From: Streptomyces geranii
GTDB lineage: Bacteria > Actinomycetota > Actinomycetes > Streptomycetales > Streptomycetaceae
Direction: 5' to 3'
Assembly (NCBI RefSeq): GCF_002954775.1
Contig: NZ_PJME01000014.1
Coordinates: 124,001 to 188,000 of the forward strand
Length of the DNA: 64,000 nt
Program-made: the position numbers and the translations under genes
Part shown: in pieces, positions 31,082 through 39,659 of the stretch
Numbering within the stretch: the first letter of the stretch is position 1
Layout of the letters: each line of letters begins with the position of its first letter
The notes under the pieces: model-generated
The model's database searches: none
Told to the model about the DNA's origin: nothing
What the model saw: the letters and a program-made list of their open reading frames with translations, nothing else

Positions 31082-33229
31082 GTGACGGACGAAGCTGCCG
31101 CACTGCGGCAGACGGGCGCCGCGCCGTTGCGCCCCACCGACCCCGAACGCGTCGGCCCCTACGTGCCGTTGGCGCTGCTCGGCAGCGGTGGGATGGGGCG
31201 CGTCTATCTCGCGCGCCCCTCGGACGACACGCTCGGCCTGTTCGCCGTCAAGGTGATCCGCCCGGAGTACGCCGAGGACGCGATGTTCCGCCGCCGCTTC
31301 GAGCAGGAGGCACTGGTCCACGGCCGGGTCCGCACCCCGCGCGCACCGAGGCTGTGCGGTACGGGGTTCCAGGACGAGCTGCTGTGGATGGCCACGGAGT
31401 ATCTCCCCGCGATCGACCTCTCCGACGCCGTACGGGAGGGCGGCGCCCTCACGCCGGGCGCCGTCTGGCGGCTGGTGGCGGAACTGGGCCAGGCGCTCGC
31501 CGATCTCGCGGCCACGGGAATCGTGCACCGGGACCTGAAGCCGTCCAACGTGCTGCTGTCCCTGGGCGGCGCCCATGTCATCGACTTCGGCATCTCCAAG
31601 GCCGCCGACGCGAGTTCGATCACCGGCACCGGCAACCGGGTCGGCACACCCGCCTACATGTCACCCGAGTACCTGCGCACCGGCCACAGCGACGCCGCCT
31701 CCGACGTGTTCTCGCTCGCGGGCACCCTGATCTACGCGGCGGCCGGCCGGGCCCCCTTCGGCGACGGCACCGGCGTGGACGTGATGCACCGGGTCGCCTT
31801 CGAGGAACCCGCCGCCGAGGTGATCGCCGAGATCACGGCGGCGGACCCGGCCCTGGGCACCCTCCTGTCGGCCTGTCTGGCGAAGGAACCGGAACGCCGC
31901 CCGGCCCCGGCGGCACTGATCGACGCGGCGACGGCGGCGCTGGCCCGAGGGGCGGCTTGGCGGTCGGCGTCGGGAAGGCAGACGGACGGGGGCGGCGGGC
32001 AGCGTGCGCTGGGCCCGGGCGGGCGCGGGCAGGGTGACGTGCGTTCGGGTGGGCATGCGAGTGGCTCGCCGGAGGCGCCCCTGTGGCCGGACCCGCCGCG
32101 CGACGGCAACGACGGGCGTGGGCAGCGTGGTGACATGCGTCCGGGTGGGCGTGCGGACGGCTTGCCGGAGGTGGCCCCCTGGCCGGACCCGTTGCTCGGC
32201 GGCGGTGACGACGGCCATGGCGGCCGGCGTGCCGTGGGTCCGGGTGGGCGTGCCGGTGGTTCGGTGGCCGACTCCCCGTGGCCCGAGCCCCTGCTCGGCC
32301 GGGTGCTGGAGCGGCAGCGGGCGTACGACGTGCTGTACCGCGTCCCCGTCGCGCGGGCGGCGGAACTGCGCTCCCCGGGGCACCGGCCGAACCCCGCGCT
32401 GCCCGTCCCGGTCGCCGCCGGGGGCGCCGAGCCGTCGGCTGCCGAGCGGGCCGAGTCGGCCGGGGCCGCGTCCGCCGAGACGTCCCCAGGGCAGCGGCGG
32501 CCGGGGGGAGTTGTCGCCTGGGTCCGGGGCAGACCCGTACCGGCCGTTGCCCTGGTCCTTGCCCTGGGTGCCGTGGCCGCGCTGGTCGTCGTACTCGCCC
32601 GCCCGGCGGACGACGCGAGCGCCGCGCCGCCGGAGACCCTCGCGACGGACTCCGCAGGCACCGTGGCCGAAGGCGGTGCCTCCGCGCCGGTGCGGGAGAA
32701 GGCGGACGGGAAGTCGGGCCCGACCACGTCCGGCAGCGGTACCGAGAGCGCCGACGGCCCCGCCGTACCCTCGCAGTCCGCCGGTTCCGGAGGGGGCGGT
32801 GACGACGGCGAGGACGACCCCGCGAACCCCGACACCGGCACGGACCCCACCACGGGCACGGACGACACGGACACCGGTACCGGTACCGGTACCGACGGGG
32901 GAACGGACGGCGGCACCGGCACCACCCCCACTCCCACGCCGTCCCCGGTCGTCTCCACGACCGAGCCCGCGAACACCGCACCCTGGGTCACCGACTGCAC
33001 GTACTACGCGGGCAAGGTCCGCACGGCCATCGGCAACACCGGGGTGCGCGTCAAGCAGGTCCAGTGCATCCTCATGCTGCGCGGGTACGACATCGGCGGC
33101 ACCGGCGTGGACGGTGTGTTCGGTGAGGGGCTGGAGACCGCGATGAAGAACTTCCAGATCGACAAGGGACTGGCCGTGAACGGCATCGTCAAGCGGGCGA
33201 CCTGGGACAACCTGCGGGCGTCGAAGTGA
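31082..33229 (+). CDS. Ser/Thr protein kinase with extracellular peptidoglycan-binding domain
   Basis: 715 residues from a GTG at 31082. Kinase domain about 25-290: glycine loop GSGGMG, lysine in AVKVIRP, HRDLKPSN (Asp151), DFG and SPE. A long Gly/Asp/Arg-rich linker (about 300-405) contains three imperfect ~35-residue repeats, each with a PGGRA-type core and a PWPDPLL-type end. One transmembrane helix is at about 487-506 (PAVALVLALGAVAALVVVLA), then a Thr/Gly/Asp/Pro wall-spanning stretch. A PG_binding_1-like domain closes the protein (about 645-712): TGVRVKQVQCILMLRGY and VDGVFGEGLETAMKNFQ. It likely senses cell-wall status and signals inside by phosphorylation. Confidence 0.92.
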   Translation: MTDEAAALRQTGAAPLRPTDPERVGPYVPLALLGSGGMGRVYLARPSDDTLGLFAVKVIRPEYAEDAMFRRRFEQEALVHGRVRTPRAPRLCGTGFQDELLWMATEYLPAIDLSDAVREGGALTPGAVWRLVAELGQALADLAATGIVHRDLKPSNVLLSLGGAHVIDFGISKAADASSITGTGNRVGTPAYMSPEYLRTGHSDAASDVFSLAGTLIYAAAGRAPFGDGTGVDVMHRVAFEEPAAEVIAEITAADPALGTLLSACLAKEPERRPAPAALIDAATAALARGAAWRSASGRQTDGGGGQRALGPGGRGQGDVRSGGHASGSPEAPLWPDPPRDGNDGRGQRGDMRPGGRADGLPEVAPWPDPLLGGGDDGHGGRRAVGPGGRAGGSVADSPWPEPLLGRVLERQRAYDVLYRVPVARAAELRSPGHRPNPALPVPVAAGGAEPSAAERAESAGAASAETSPGQRRPGGVVAWVRGRPVPAVALVLALGAVAALVVVLARPADDASAAPPETLATDSAGTVAEGGASAPVREKADGKSGPTTSGSGTESADGPAVPSQSAGSGGGGDDGEDDPANPDTGTDPTTGTDDTDTGTGTGTDGGTDGGTGTTPTPTPSPVVSTTEPANTAPWVTDCTYYAGKVRTAIGNTGVRVKQVQCILMLRGYDIGGTGVDGVFGEGLETAMKNFQIDKGLAVNGIVKRATWDNLRASK

Positions 33230-33257
33230 CTCCGCCCCGGTGACGGGACGGAGTCAC
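33226..33257. terminator. Bidirectional terminator between convergent kinase and ABC genes
   Basis: GTGACTCCG at 33226-33234 pairs with CGGAGTCAC at 33249-33257, with inner CCC/GGG pairs. The TGA of the kinase gene is in the left arm. It serves both the kinase (plus) and the sugar ABC operon (minus, ends 33304). Confidence 0.75.
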
Positions 33258-33303
33258 CCGGCAGTTGTCGCCGGAGAGGATCCAACCAGAGTTTGACGAG
33301 TCG

Positions 33304-34287
33304 TCAGCAGGTCGACCTGTACACGTACTTGCTCACGTTCGCGTCGCCCAGGTTGTCCGCCGTGATCGACACGAACGACGTCCCGATCGTCTTCGTCACC
33401 TTCTTGCCCTGAACCGCGTTCACCGCCTGCCGCACCGCCTCCGCGCCGATCTCCTCCGCCTTCTGCGCGATCAGCGCCTGCACCGTGCCCTTCTTCAGCT
33501 GCTCGACCTGCGCCGGGCCCGCGTCGAAGCCGACGACCTTCACCTTGCCGACCTTGCCCGCGTCCTTGATGGCGTTGTTGGCACCGTCGCTCGCCGGGGT
33601 GCTGATGGAGAAGATGCCCGCCAGGTCCGGGTCCTTGGAGAGGGAGGCGGCGGTGAGGCGGGCGGCCTCGACCACGCCGCCGCTCGGGGTGGAGGGCTGG
33701 ACGCCGACGAAGGTGATGTCCGGGTACTTCTTGATCTCGGTCTCGAAGCCCTTGATCCGCTGGTCGGCCGTGGTGACACCCGGGGTGCCGCCGATGATGA
33801 CGACCTTGCCCTTCTCGCCGACCAGCTTCGCGAGGGTACGGGCCGCCTCGGCGCCGCCCTCCTCGTTGTTGGAGGAGACGGCGGAGGAGATGAAGCTCGT
33901 GTCGTCGAGGCCCGTGTCCGCCGTCACGATCTTGATGCCGGCCTCGTTGGCCTGCTTCAGCGGCGTACCCAGCGCCTTCGAGTCGGTCGGCGCGATGACG
34001 ATCGCGTTCGGCTTCTTCGCGACCGTGCTGGTGAGGATCGGGGTCTGGGTCGCCGGGTCGAAGGTGGTCGCGCCCTGGACGTCCACCGTGGCGCCGAGCT
34101 TCTTGCCCTCGGCCTTCGCGCCGCAGCCCAGGGTGTTGTAGAAGGAGTCGGACGCGGTGCCGAGGATGACGGTCACCTTGGGGTTGGCGGTGGAGGAGGC
34201 GGAGTCGCCGGACCCGCAGGCGGTGGCGCCCAGGAGGACGGCGGTGGCGAGGGCGGCGCCTCTGAGGGTGAGGTTGGCGGTCTTCAT
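33304..34287 (-). CDS. Sugar ABC transporter substrate-binding lipoprotein
   Basis: 327 residues. A lipoprotein signal peptide ends in LLGATACGSG (cleavage before Cys24). The body is a type I periplasmic-binding-protein fold of the ribose/RbsB class: VTVILGTASDSFYNTLGCGAKAEGKKLGATV, NAIVIAPTDSKALGTPLKQANEAGIKIVTADTGL and FDAGPAQVEQLKKGTVQALIAQK in outline. It would capture a sugar outside the membrane for the permease encoded upstream. The genomic link to a GH125 mannosidase suggests mannose or a manno-oligosaccharide. Last gene of the lacI-ATPase-permease-SBP operon. Confidence 0.9.
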   Translation of the reverse strand: MKTANLTLRGAALATAVLLGATACGSGDSASSTANPKVTVILGTASDSFYNTLGCGAKAEGKKLGATVDVQGATTFDPATQTPILTSTVAKKPNAIVIAPTDSKALGTPLKQANEAGIKIVTADTGLDDTSFISSAVSSNNEEGGAEAARTLAKLVGEKGKVVIIGGTPGVTTADQRIKGFETEIKKYPDITFVGVQPSTPSGGVVEAARLTAASLSKDPDLAGIFSISTPASDGANNAIKDAGKVGKVKVVGFDAGPAQVEQLKKGTVQALIAQKAEEIGAEAVRQAVNAVQGKKVTKTIGTSFVSITADNLGDANVSKYVYRSTC

Positions 34288-34352
34288 GGTGCAACTCCAT
34301 TGGTGCGACGGGGCGTTGAGCGGGGACCAGCAAGTGAGGGGGGTTTAGGGGG

Positions 34353-35402
34353 TTAACGGAGCGTGCGGCGGCGCCGGTTGACGTGGTCGACGTACACGAC
34401 CCCCGCCAACACCGCGCCCACGGCGACCTGTTGCCAGAACGGCTGGAGGCCGATGATGACCAGGCCGTTGCTGAGCACGGCCGGGATGAGGGAGCCGAAG
34501 GCGGTGCCCAGGACGCTGCCGACGCCGCCGAAGAGGCTGGTGCCGCCGAGGACGGTGGCGACGATCGCCTGGAGGTTGTCGCCGGTGTGGCCGCCGACGG
34601 TCGTGGTGGAGAAGCGGGCCAGGTTGACGTACGCGGCGATCCCGGCGAGGAGTCCGCACAGCGCGTACACCTTGATGAGGTGACGGTCGACGGCCACTCC
34701 GGCGCGGCGGGCGGCCTCGACGTTGGAGCCGATCGTGCGGGTGTAGGTGCCGAAGCGGGTGAGGCCGAGGACGATCGCGCCCGCGATGGTGAGGCCGATG
34801 GCCAGCCACACCGTGTACGGGATGCCCAGGAAGCGGCCGAAGCCGAGGCCGCTGACCAGGGAGTCGGGCACACCGCGCAGGTCCAGGCCGTTGGTGAGGA
34901 CCAGCGCGCCGCCGCCCGCCGCCGACAGGGTCGCCAACGTGGCGATCAGGGGCGGGAGTTTGGCCTTCGTGACGAGGAGGCCGTTCAGGACGCCCCAGGC
35001 CAGACCCGTTGCCATCGTTGTCACCAGGCCCGCGAACAGGGTCAGCGGGCCCTCGCCGCCCAGCGCCGACATCACCTTCACGCCCACGACCCCGGAGAAG
35101 ATCAGCACCGAGCCGACCGACAGGTCGATGCCGCCGGTGGTCATCACGAACGTCATCCCGATGGCCAGGACGCAGTAGGACGCGGCCTCGATGGCCACGC
35201 TGCGCAGGTTGTACGCGGTGAGGAAGTTGTCGGGGTAGGCCGCGCCGAACACCGCGAGGAGCACCAGCAGGACGACCAGGGCGAGGCTCCGGGTGCCCTT
35301 CATGTTCCGCCAGGCTGCGGCCAGGGCGGCGGAGCGGAGGGGACGGGGGCCGTCCTCGCCCGGTCCTGCGGGCGCGGACTTCACCTCGGTACCGGGGGTC
35401 AT
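34353..35402 (-). CDS. Sugar ABC transporter permease (RbsC class)
   Basis: 349 residues with about ten hydrophobic helices. The family motif GGIDLSVGSVLIFSGVVG and the late GGTSLFGGVGSVLGTAFGSL loop identify the branched/ribose-type (BPD_transp_2) permease. Its ATG overlaps the stop of the ATPase gene in ATGA form, so the two are translationally coupled. It forms the membrane channel of the importer. 65 bp separate it from the substrate-binding protein gene, where extra initiation may raise the lipoprotein level. Confidence 0.92.
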   Translation of the reverse strand: MTPGTEVKSAPAGPGEDGPRPLRSAALAAAWRNMKGTRSLALVVLLVLLAVFGAAYPDNFLTAYNLRSVAIEAASYCVLAIGMTFVMTTGGIDLSVGSVLIFSGVVGVKVMSALGGEGPLTLFAGLVTTMATGLAWGVLNGLLVTKAKLPPLIATLATLSAAGGGALVLTNGLDLRGVPDSLVSGLGFGRFLGIPYTVWLAIGLTIAGAIVLGLTRFGTYTRTIGSNVEAARRAGVAVDRHLIKVYALCGLLAGIAAYVNLARFSTTTVGGHTGDNLQAIVATVLGGTSLFGGVGSVLGTAFGSLIPAVLSNGLVIIGLQPFWQQVAVGAVLAGVVYVDHVNRRRRTLR

Positions 35403-36295
35403 GACTGTTCCTCGCTGTCTGCCGGGGTGAGGGCGGGATCGGACGCGTCCTCGAAGGTGAGGGCGCCCGTCATGGCGCCGAGGACGTTCTCGCTGGTGGC
35501 CGTCGCACCGGACAGCCGGGCCACCCGCTGCCCGAGCCGCAGCACCTCGATGCGGTCCGCGTACTCGAAGACGAACGGCAGGTTGTGGCTGATCAGGACC
35601 ACCGCGACGCCCGAGGACCGGACCCGCTGGATCAGCTGTCCGACCCGCTCGGTCTGTACGACGCCCAGTGCGGCCGTCGGCTCGTCCATCAGCAGCACGC
35701 GGTCCGCCCAGTTGACCGCCCGGCCGACCGCGATGCCCTGGCGCTGGCCGCCGGACATCGTGACGACCTGCGCGGCGGTGTCCTGGATGCCGACGCCGAG
35801 CGAGCCGAACGCCTCGTCGGCCTTGGCCCGCATGGCCTTCCGGTCCAGGAAGCCGAGCTTGCCGAGCAGCCCGGGGCGCATGATCTCGCGGCCGAGGAAG
35901 AGGTTCTCGGCGGGGTCCAGGTCGGGCGCGAGGGCGAGATCCTGGTAGACGGTCTCGATGCCGAGGCGACGGGCGGCGATCGGGTCCGGGATGGTCACCG
36001 GCCGGCCGTCGACCCTGATCTCGCCCGCGTCGGGCTGGATCACCCCGGAGATGACCTTGATCGTCGTACTCTTCCCGGCGCCGTTGTCACCGACCAGCGC
36101 GACGACCTCGCCCGGATAGACGGTGAGCGCGGCCCCGCGCAGCGCCTGGACCTGGCCGTAGCTCTTGACGATGCCGGACAGTTCGAGGACCGGGGTGGCG
36201 AGGGCGGTGGCCCCGTGCGGAGCCGGGCCGACCGAAGCTGTGCCGGCCGGAGCCGGGCCGGTCGGAGCCGGGTCTGCGGGACTGGGGGTGCTCAT
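35399..36295 (-). CDS. Sugar ABC transporter ATP-binding protein
   Basis: 298 residues. Walker A GDNGAGKST, signature MSGGQRQG, Walker B VLLMDEPTAALG and switch His in VVLISHN are intact. It carries one ABC domain only, unlike the double RbsA of enteric ribose systems, but matches the single-domain ATPases paired with such permeases in actinomycetes; it presumably dimerises. The first ~30 residues are a Pro/Ala/Gly-rich extension. Its ATG overlaps the LacI stop (ATGA), so regulator and transporter are one transcript. Confidence 0.92.
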   Translation of the reverse strand: MSTPSPADPAPTGPAPAGTASVGPAPHGATALATPVLELSGIVKSYGQVQALRGAALTVYPGEVVALVGDNGAGKSTTIKVISGVIQPDAGEIRVDGRPVTIPDPIAARRLGIETVYQDLALAPDLDPAENLFLGREIMRPGLLGKLGFLDRKAMRAKADEAFGSLGVGIQDTAAQVVTMSGGQRQGIAVGRAVNWADRVLLMDEPTAALGVVQTERVGQLIQRVRSSGVAVVLISHNLPFVFEYADRIEVLRLGQRVARLSGATATSENVLGAMTGALTFEDASDPALTPADSEEQS

Positions 36296-37293
36296 GGCTT
36301 CTGCTCTCCGCTTCCACGGGGGATCAGTACGGTGCCTAGCTCGACCCGGCGGGGTGGTCCGCTCTGGCCCGCGATCCGGGTCAGCAGCAGTCGGGTCGCC
36401 TCGCGGCCCATCTCGTCGGCGTCCCCGGACACGACCGTCACGGGGGTGGGCAGCAGGTCGGCGAAGGGGAAGTCGTCGAAGCCGACCAGCGCCGTGCCCT
36501 GCCCCGGGCCCATGGCGCGCAGGGCGCCGTGGGTCAGGAAGTTGGTGGTGGTGAACAGGGCCGTGGGGCGCCGGTCCGGGGGCAGTGCGAGGAGTTCGGC
36601 GGCGGCCTGCTCGGCCTCGGCGCGGGTGCCGTGCTCCAGCCTCGCGACCAGGGCCTCGTCGACCTCGCCGAAGGCGGCGCGCATGGCGTCCAGATAGCCG
36701 TCGAGGCGGCGCCCCGTGGTGTGGTGGCTGGCGGCCACGACGACGCCGATCCGCCGGTGGCCCGCCGCGATCAGATGCTCGGTGGCCTTACGGGCACCCC
36801 CGTGGTTGTCCAGCAGCACGGTGTCCGCGTCCAGGCCCAGCGCGGGCCGGTCCAGGAAGACCACCGGGGTGCCCTGGTCGACCTCGCGGCCGAGGTAGCC
36901 GTAGTCCATGGCGCCCGGCACGATCAGCAGCCCGGCGACCCGCTGCCCGAGCAGGTCGTCGATGCCCCGGCGCTCGGCCTCGGGGTCCTCGTCGGAGCTG
37001 GCCAGCACGACGTTGTGGCCGTGGGCGCGGGCCACGCCCATGACGCCGTTGGCGATCGAACCGTAGAACGGGTTGGTCAGATCGCCGACCAGCAGCGCCA
37101 GCGTGGTGCTGCGCTGGCCGGGGCGCAGGCTCCGGGCGAGGTCGTTGCGGCGGTAACCGGTCTCGTCTATGGCAGCGCGCACCCGCTCCGCGATCGCGGG
37201 GGAGACCGTCTCGTCACCGTTGACGAACCGGGAGACGGTCTTGATCGACACCCCGGCGAGGGCGGCGACCTCCCGCATGGTGGGCGTTCGCAT
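36292..37293 (-). CDS. LacI-family transcriptional regulator of the alpha-mannoside locus
   Basis: 333 residues from ATG 37293 (ATG 37302 also possible; GGAG lies at 2 or 11 bases). The DNA-binding head MREVAALAGVSIKTVSRFVNGDETVSPAIAERVRAAI is typical LacI, with hinge NDLARSLRPGQRS. The effector domain is the RbsB-like fold (LALLVGDLTNPFYGSIANGV...). It is the first gene of its own operon and is divergent from GH125. Three identical ACAACGTTGT palindromes in the shared region are the probable operators, so it likely represses both transcripts until a mannose-related ligand binds. Confidence 0.92.
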   Translation of the reverse strand: MRTPTMREVAALAGVSIKTVSRFVNGDETVSPAIAERVRAAIDETGYRRNDLARSLRPGQRSTTLALLVGDLTNPFYGSIANGVMGVARAHGHNVVLASSDEDPEAERRGIDDLLGQRVAGLLIVPGAMDYGYLGREVDQGTPVVFLDRPALGLDADTVLLDNHGGARKATEHLIAAGHRRIGVVVAASHHTTGRRLDGYLDAMRAAFGEVDEALVARLEHGTRAEAEQAAAELLALPPDRRPTALFTTTNFLTHGALRAMGPGQGTALVGFDDFPFADLLPTPVTVVSGDADEMGREATRLLLTRIAGQSGPPRRVELGTVLIPRGSGEQKP

Positions 37294-37375
37294 GTCCGGC
37301 ATCACTCCGAAAAGGCTTACTTCGCGACAAAGGCCGCTGCGCGTCGTTGCGTGCCGCACAGCAAACCCCCGTGAA

Positions 37376-37385
37376 ACAACGTTGT
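37376..37385. promoter_or_regulatory. LacI-type operator 1 (lacI side)
   Basis: Palindrome ACAACGTTGT with central CG, 82 bp upstream of the LacI ATG. Identical to 37449-37458 and 37465-37474. Confidence 0.8.
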
Positions 37386-37448
37386 CAATGGAATGGAACC
37401 GGGATTTTGCACGCCTTGCGCGGCCCGGGGGTCGGTACGTATGGTCCG

Positions 37449-37458
37449 ACAACGTTGT
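37449..37458. promoter_or_regulatory. LacI-type operator 2 (GH125 side)
   Basis: Palindrome ACAACGTTGT, extended to ACAACGTTGTTT, 50 bp before the GH125 start. Confidence 0.8.
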
Positions 37459-37464
37459 TTCAAA

Positions 37465-37474
37465 ACAACGTTGT
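37465..37474. promoter_or_regulatory. LacI-type operator 3 (GH125 side)
   Basis: Palindrome AACAACGTTGTC, centre 16 bp from operator 2 and 34 bp before the GH125 ATG. It would block promoter clearance. Confidence 0.8.
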
Positions 37475-37507
37475 CTCAGCTCGCGACGGAGTACGTGGAG
37501 GATGATC

Positions 37508-38854
37508 ATGCGGCTTGCCAACGAGTCGGGAAGCGAGCTGCCGGAAGGCCTCCGCGCCCTGAGCGCCGACGTCCACCGCGAGCTGCGCTCCCTCGACCCG
37601 CGCGCCGCCGACCGCTTCACCGGGCTGCTCACCGGCACCTGGGGCCGCGCCATGCGCCCGCAGCCCGACGGCGAGGTCTTCGTCCTCACCGGCGACATCC
37701 CCGCGATGTGGCTGCGCGACAGCACCGCCCAGGTCCGCCCCTACCTCCTCGCCGCCGACGACCCGGCCGTCGCCGCCGCCCTCACCGGCGTCCTGCGCCG
37801 CCAGCTGCGCTACGTCCTCGCCGACCCCTACGCCAACGCCTTCAACGCCGAACCCGACGGCTCCGGCGCCGGCTACGTCGACGACCCGGTCCCCGCCCCG
37901 CTGGTCTGGGAGCAGAAGTACGAGATCGACTCGCTCTGCGCCCCGCTCCAGCTGGCCTACGGCATCTGGCGGGCCACCGGAAGCCTCGGCCACCTCACCG
38001 CCGACGACCGCTTCGTCCGCGCCGCCCGCCGGATCATCACCCTGTGGCGGGTCGAGCAGGACCACGAGAACAGCTCGCCGTACGAGTTCCGGCGCGAGGG
38101 CGACTGGGAGTACGACACGCTGGCCCGCGACGGTCGGGGCGCCCCGACCGCGCCCACCGGGATGACCTGGTCCGGCTTCCGCCCCAGCGACGACCGCTGC
38201 GAGTACGGCTACCTCGTCCCCGCCAACGCCATGGCGGCCGTCGCCCTGCGCGGCCTCGCCGAACTGGCGACCGCCCTCGGCTACCCCGGCCTCGCCGCCG
38301 ACGCCACCGCCCTGTCGGGCGAGATCGCCACCGGGATACGTACGCACGGGGTGACCTCCGGGGCAGACCCGGCGGTGTACGCGTACGAGGTCGACGGTCT
38401 CGGCGGGCAGTCGCTCATGGACGACGCCAACATCCCGAGCCTCCTCTCGCTGCCCTACCTCGGCTGGTGCGACCCCGGCGACCAGCTCTACCTGCGCACC
38501 CGCGAGTTCGTCCTCAGTGACGCCAACCCCTTCTACTACAGCGGGAGTTCGGCCTCCGGCATCGGCAGCCCGCACACCCCGCCCGGGCACGTCTGGCCGC
38601 TCTCCCTCACCATGCAGGCCCTGACCAGCGACGACGAGGCCGAACGGGTCCGCCTCGCCGAGCAGTTGCTGCGCACCGACGCGGGCACGGGTTCCGTGCA
38701 CGAGAGCTTCCACGTCGACGACCCCGCCAACTACACCCGCCCCTGGTTCGGTTGGGGCGACGCCCTCTTCGCCGAACTGCTCCTCGACCTCACCGGACGC
38801 TCGACCGCCCGGCTCCACCCCCGGCCGCCGGTGGCCGAACGGCCCGTACGGTAG
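37508..38854 (+). CDS. GH125 exo-alpha-mannosidase-like glycoside hydrolase
   Basis: 448 residues from ATG 37508, six bases after GGAGG. The (alpha/alpha)6 GH125 pattern is visible: GDIPAMWLRDSTAQVRPYL, QKYEIDSLCAPLQLAY, TWSGFRPSDDRCEYGYLVPANAMA, LMDDANIPSLLSLPYLGW and RPWFGWGDALFAELLLDL. GH125 enzymes are metal-independent exo-alpha-1,6-mannosidases that trim N-glycan or yeast mannan fragments. There is no signal peptide, so it should work inside on imported oligosaccharides brought in by the divergent ABC system. Repressed by the LacI regulator through operators 2 and 3. Confidence 0.9.
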   Translation: MRLANESGSELPEGLRALSADVHRELRSLDPRAADRFTGLLTGTWGRAMRPQPDGEVFVLTGDIPAMWLRDSTAQVRPYLLAADDPAVAAALTGVLRRQLRYVLADPYANAFNAEPDGSGAGYVDDPVPAPLVWEQKYEIDSLCAPLQLAYGIWRATGSLGHLTADDRFVRAARRIITLWRVEQDHENSSPYEFRREGDWEYDTLARDGRGAPTAPTGMTWSGFRPSDDRCEYGYLVPANAMAAVALRGLAELATALGYPGLAADATALSGEIATGIRTHGVTSGADPAVYAYEVDGLGGQSLMDDANIPSLLSLPYLGWCDPGDQLYLRTREFVLSDANPFYYSGSSASGIGSPHTPPGHVWPLSLTMQALTSDDEAERVRLAEQLLRTDAGTGSVHESFHVDDPANYTRPWFGWGDALFAELLLDLTGRSTARLHPRPPVAERPVR

Positions 38855-38900
38855 GGCCGCTCGCGGTCCTCGCGGCGGCGCCGCTCGCTACGATCGCGGC

Positions 38901-39659
38901 GTGTGCGCAAACATCGTCGTCGCCGAAGACGACCCGAAGCAGGCCGAACTGGTGCGCCGCTATCTGGAGCACGAGGGCCACACCGTCACGGTCGTCGAGG
39001 ACGGCCGGACCGCCCTGGAGACGGTCCGGCAGCAGAGCCCCGACCTGGTCGTCCTCGACGTGATGATGCCCAGAGCCGACGGCCTGGACGTCGTACGCAT
39101 CCTGCGCGCCGAACGCCGCGAGGTGCCGGTGCTGATGCTCACGGCCCGCAGCACCGAGGACGATCTGCTGCTCGGCCTCGACCTCGGCGCCGACGACTAC
39201 ATGACCAAGCCGTTCAGCCCCCGCGAACTGACGGCCCGGGTACGGACGTTGCTGCGCCGCCACCGGCACGGCACCGAGCCCGACCCCGGGCCCGCACCCG
39301 CTCCCGAACCCCAAGCCGCCCCGGACGACGAGGTGTTGGCGGTCGGCGCGCTCCGGGTCGACCCCGCGCGGCACGAGGTGTCCGTCGGGGGCGCGGCGGT
39401 CGAGTGCACGCCCGGTGAGTTCCGGATCCTCGCGGCGATGGCCGCCGAGCCCGGCCGGGTCTTCACCAGGGCGCGGCTGCTGGAGGAACTGCACGGCTTC
39501 GACAAGTACATCAGCGGCCGGACCGTCGACGTGCACATCATGAACCTGCGCAAGAAGATCGAGCGCGCTCCCCGGCGGCCGTCCCGCATCGTCACCGTCT
39601 TCGGCGTCGGCTACAAGCTCCTTGACCCGGCGAGGAACGTGCGCCATGCGTCGTCCTGA
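38901..39659 (+). CDS. OmpR/PhoB-family response regulator
   Basis: 252 residues from a GTG at 38901. Receiver domain 1-120: acidic pair EDD, phosphoacceptor Asp53 in LVVLDVMMP, Thr/Ser in LMLTARS and Lys in MTKPFSPREL. A Pro/Glu linker precedes a winged-helix DNA-binding domain (FRILAAMAAEPGRVFTRARLLEELHGFDKYISGRTVDVHIMNLRKKIE, GVGYKL). No ribosome-binding site is seen; TACGAT stands exactly six bases before the GTG, so the transcript may be leaderless. Overlaps the histidine kinase gene by 14 bp. Confidence 0.93.
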   Translation: MCANIVVAEDDPKQAELVRRYLEHEGHTVTVVEDGRTALETVRQQSPDLVVLDVMMPRADGLDVVRILRAERREVPVLMLTARSTEDDLLLGLDLGADDYMTKPFSPRELTARVRTLLRRHRHGTEPDPGPAPAPEPQAAPDDEVLAVGALRVDPARHEVSVGGAAVECTPGEFRILAAMAAEPGRVFTRARLLEELHGFDKYISGRTVDVHIMNLRKKIERAPRRPSRIVTVFGVGYKLLDPARNVRHASS

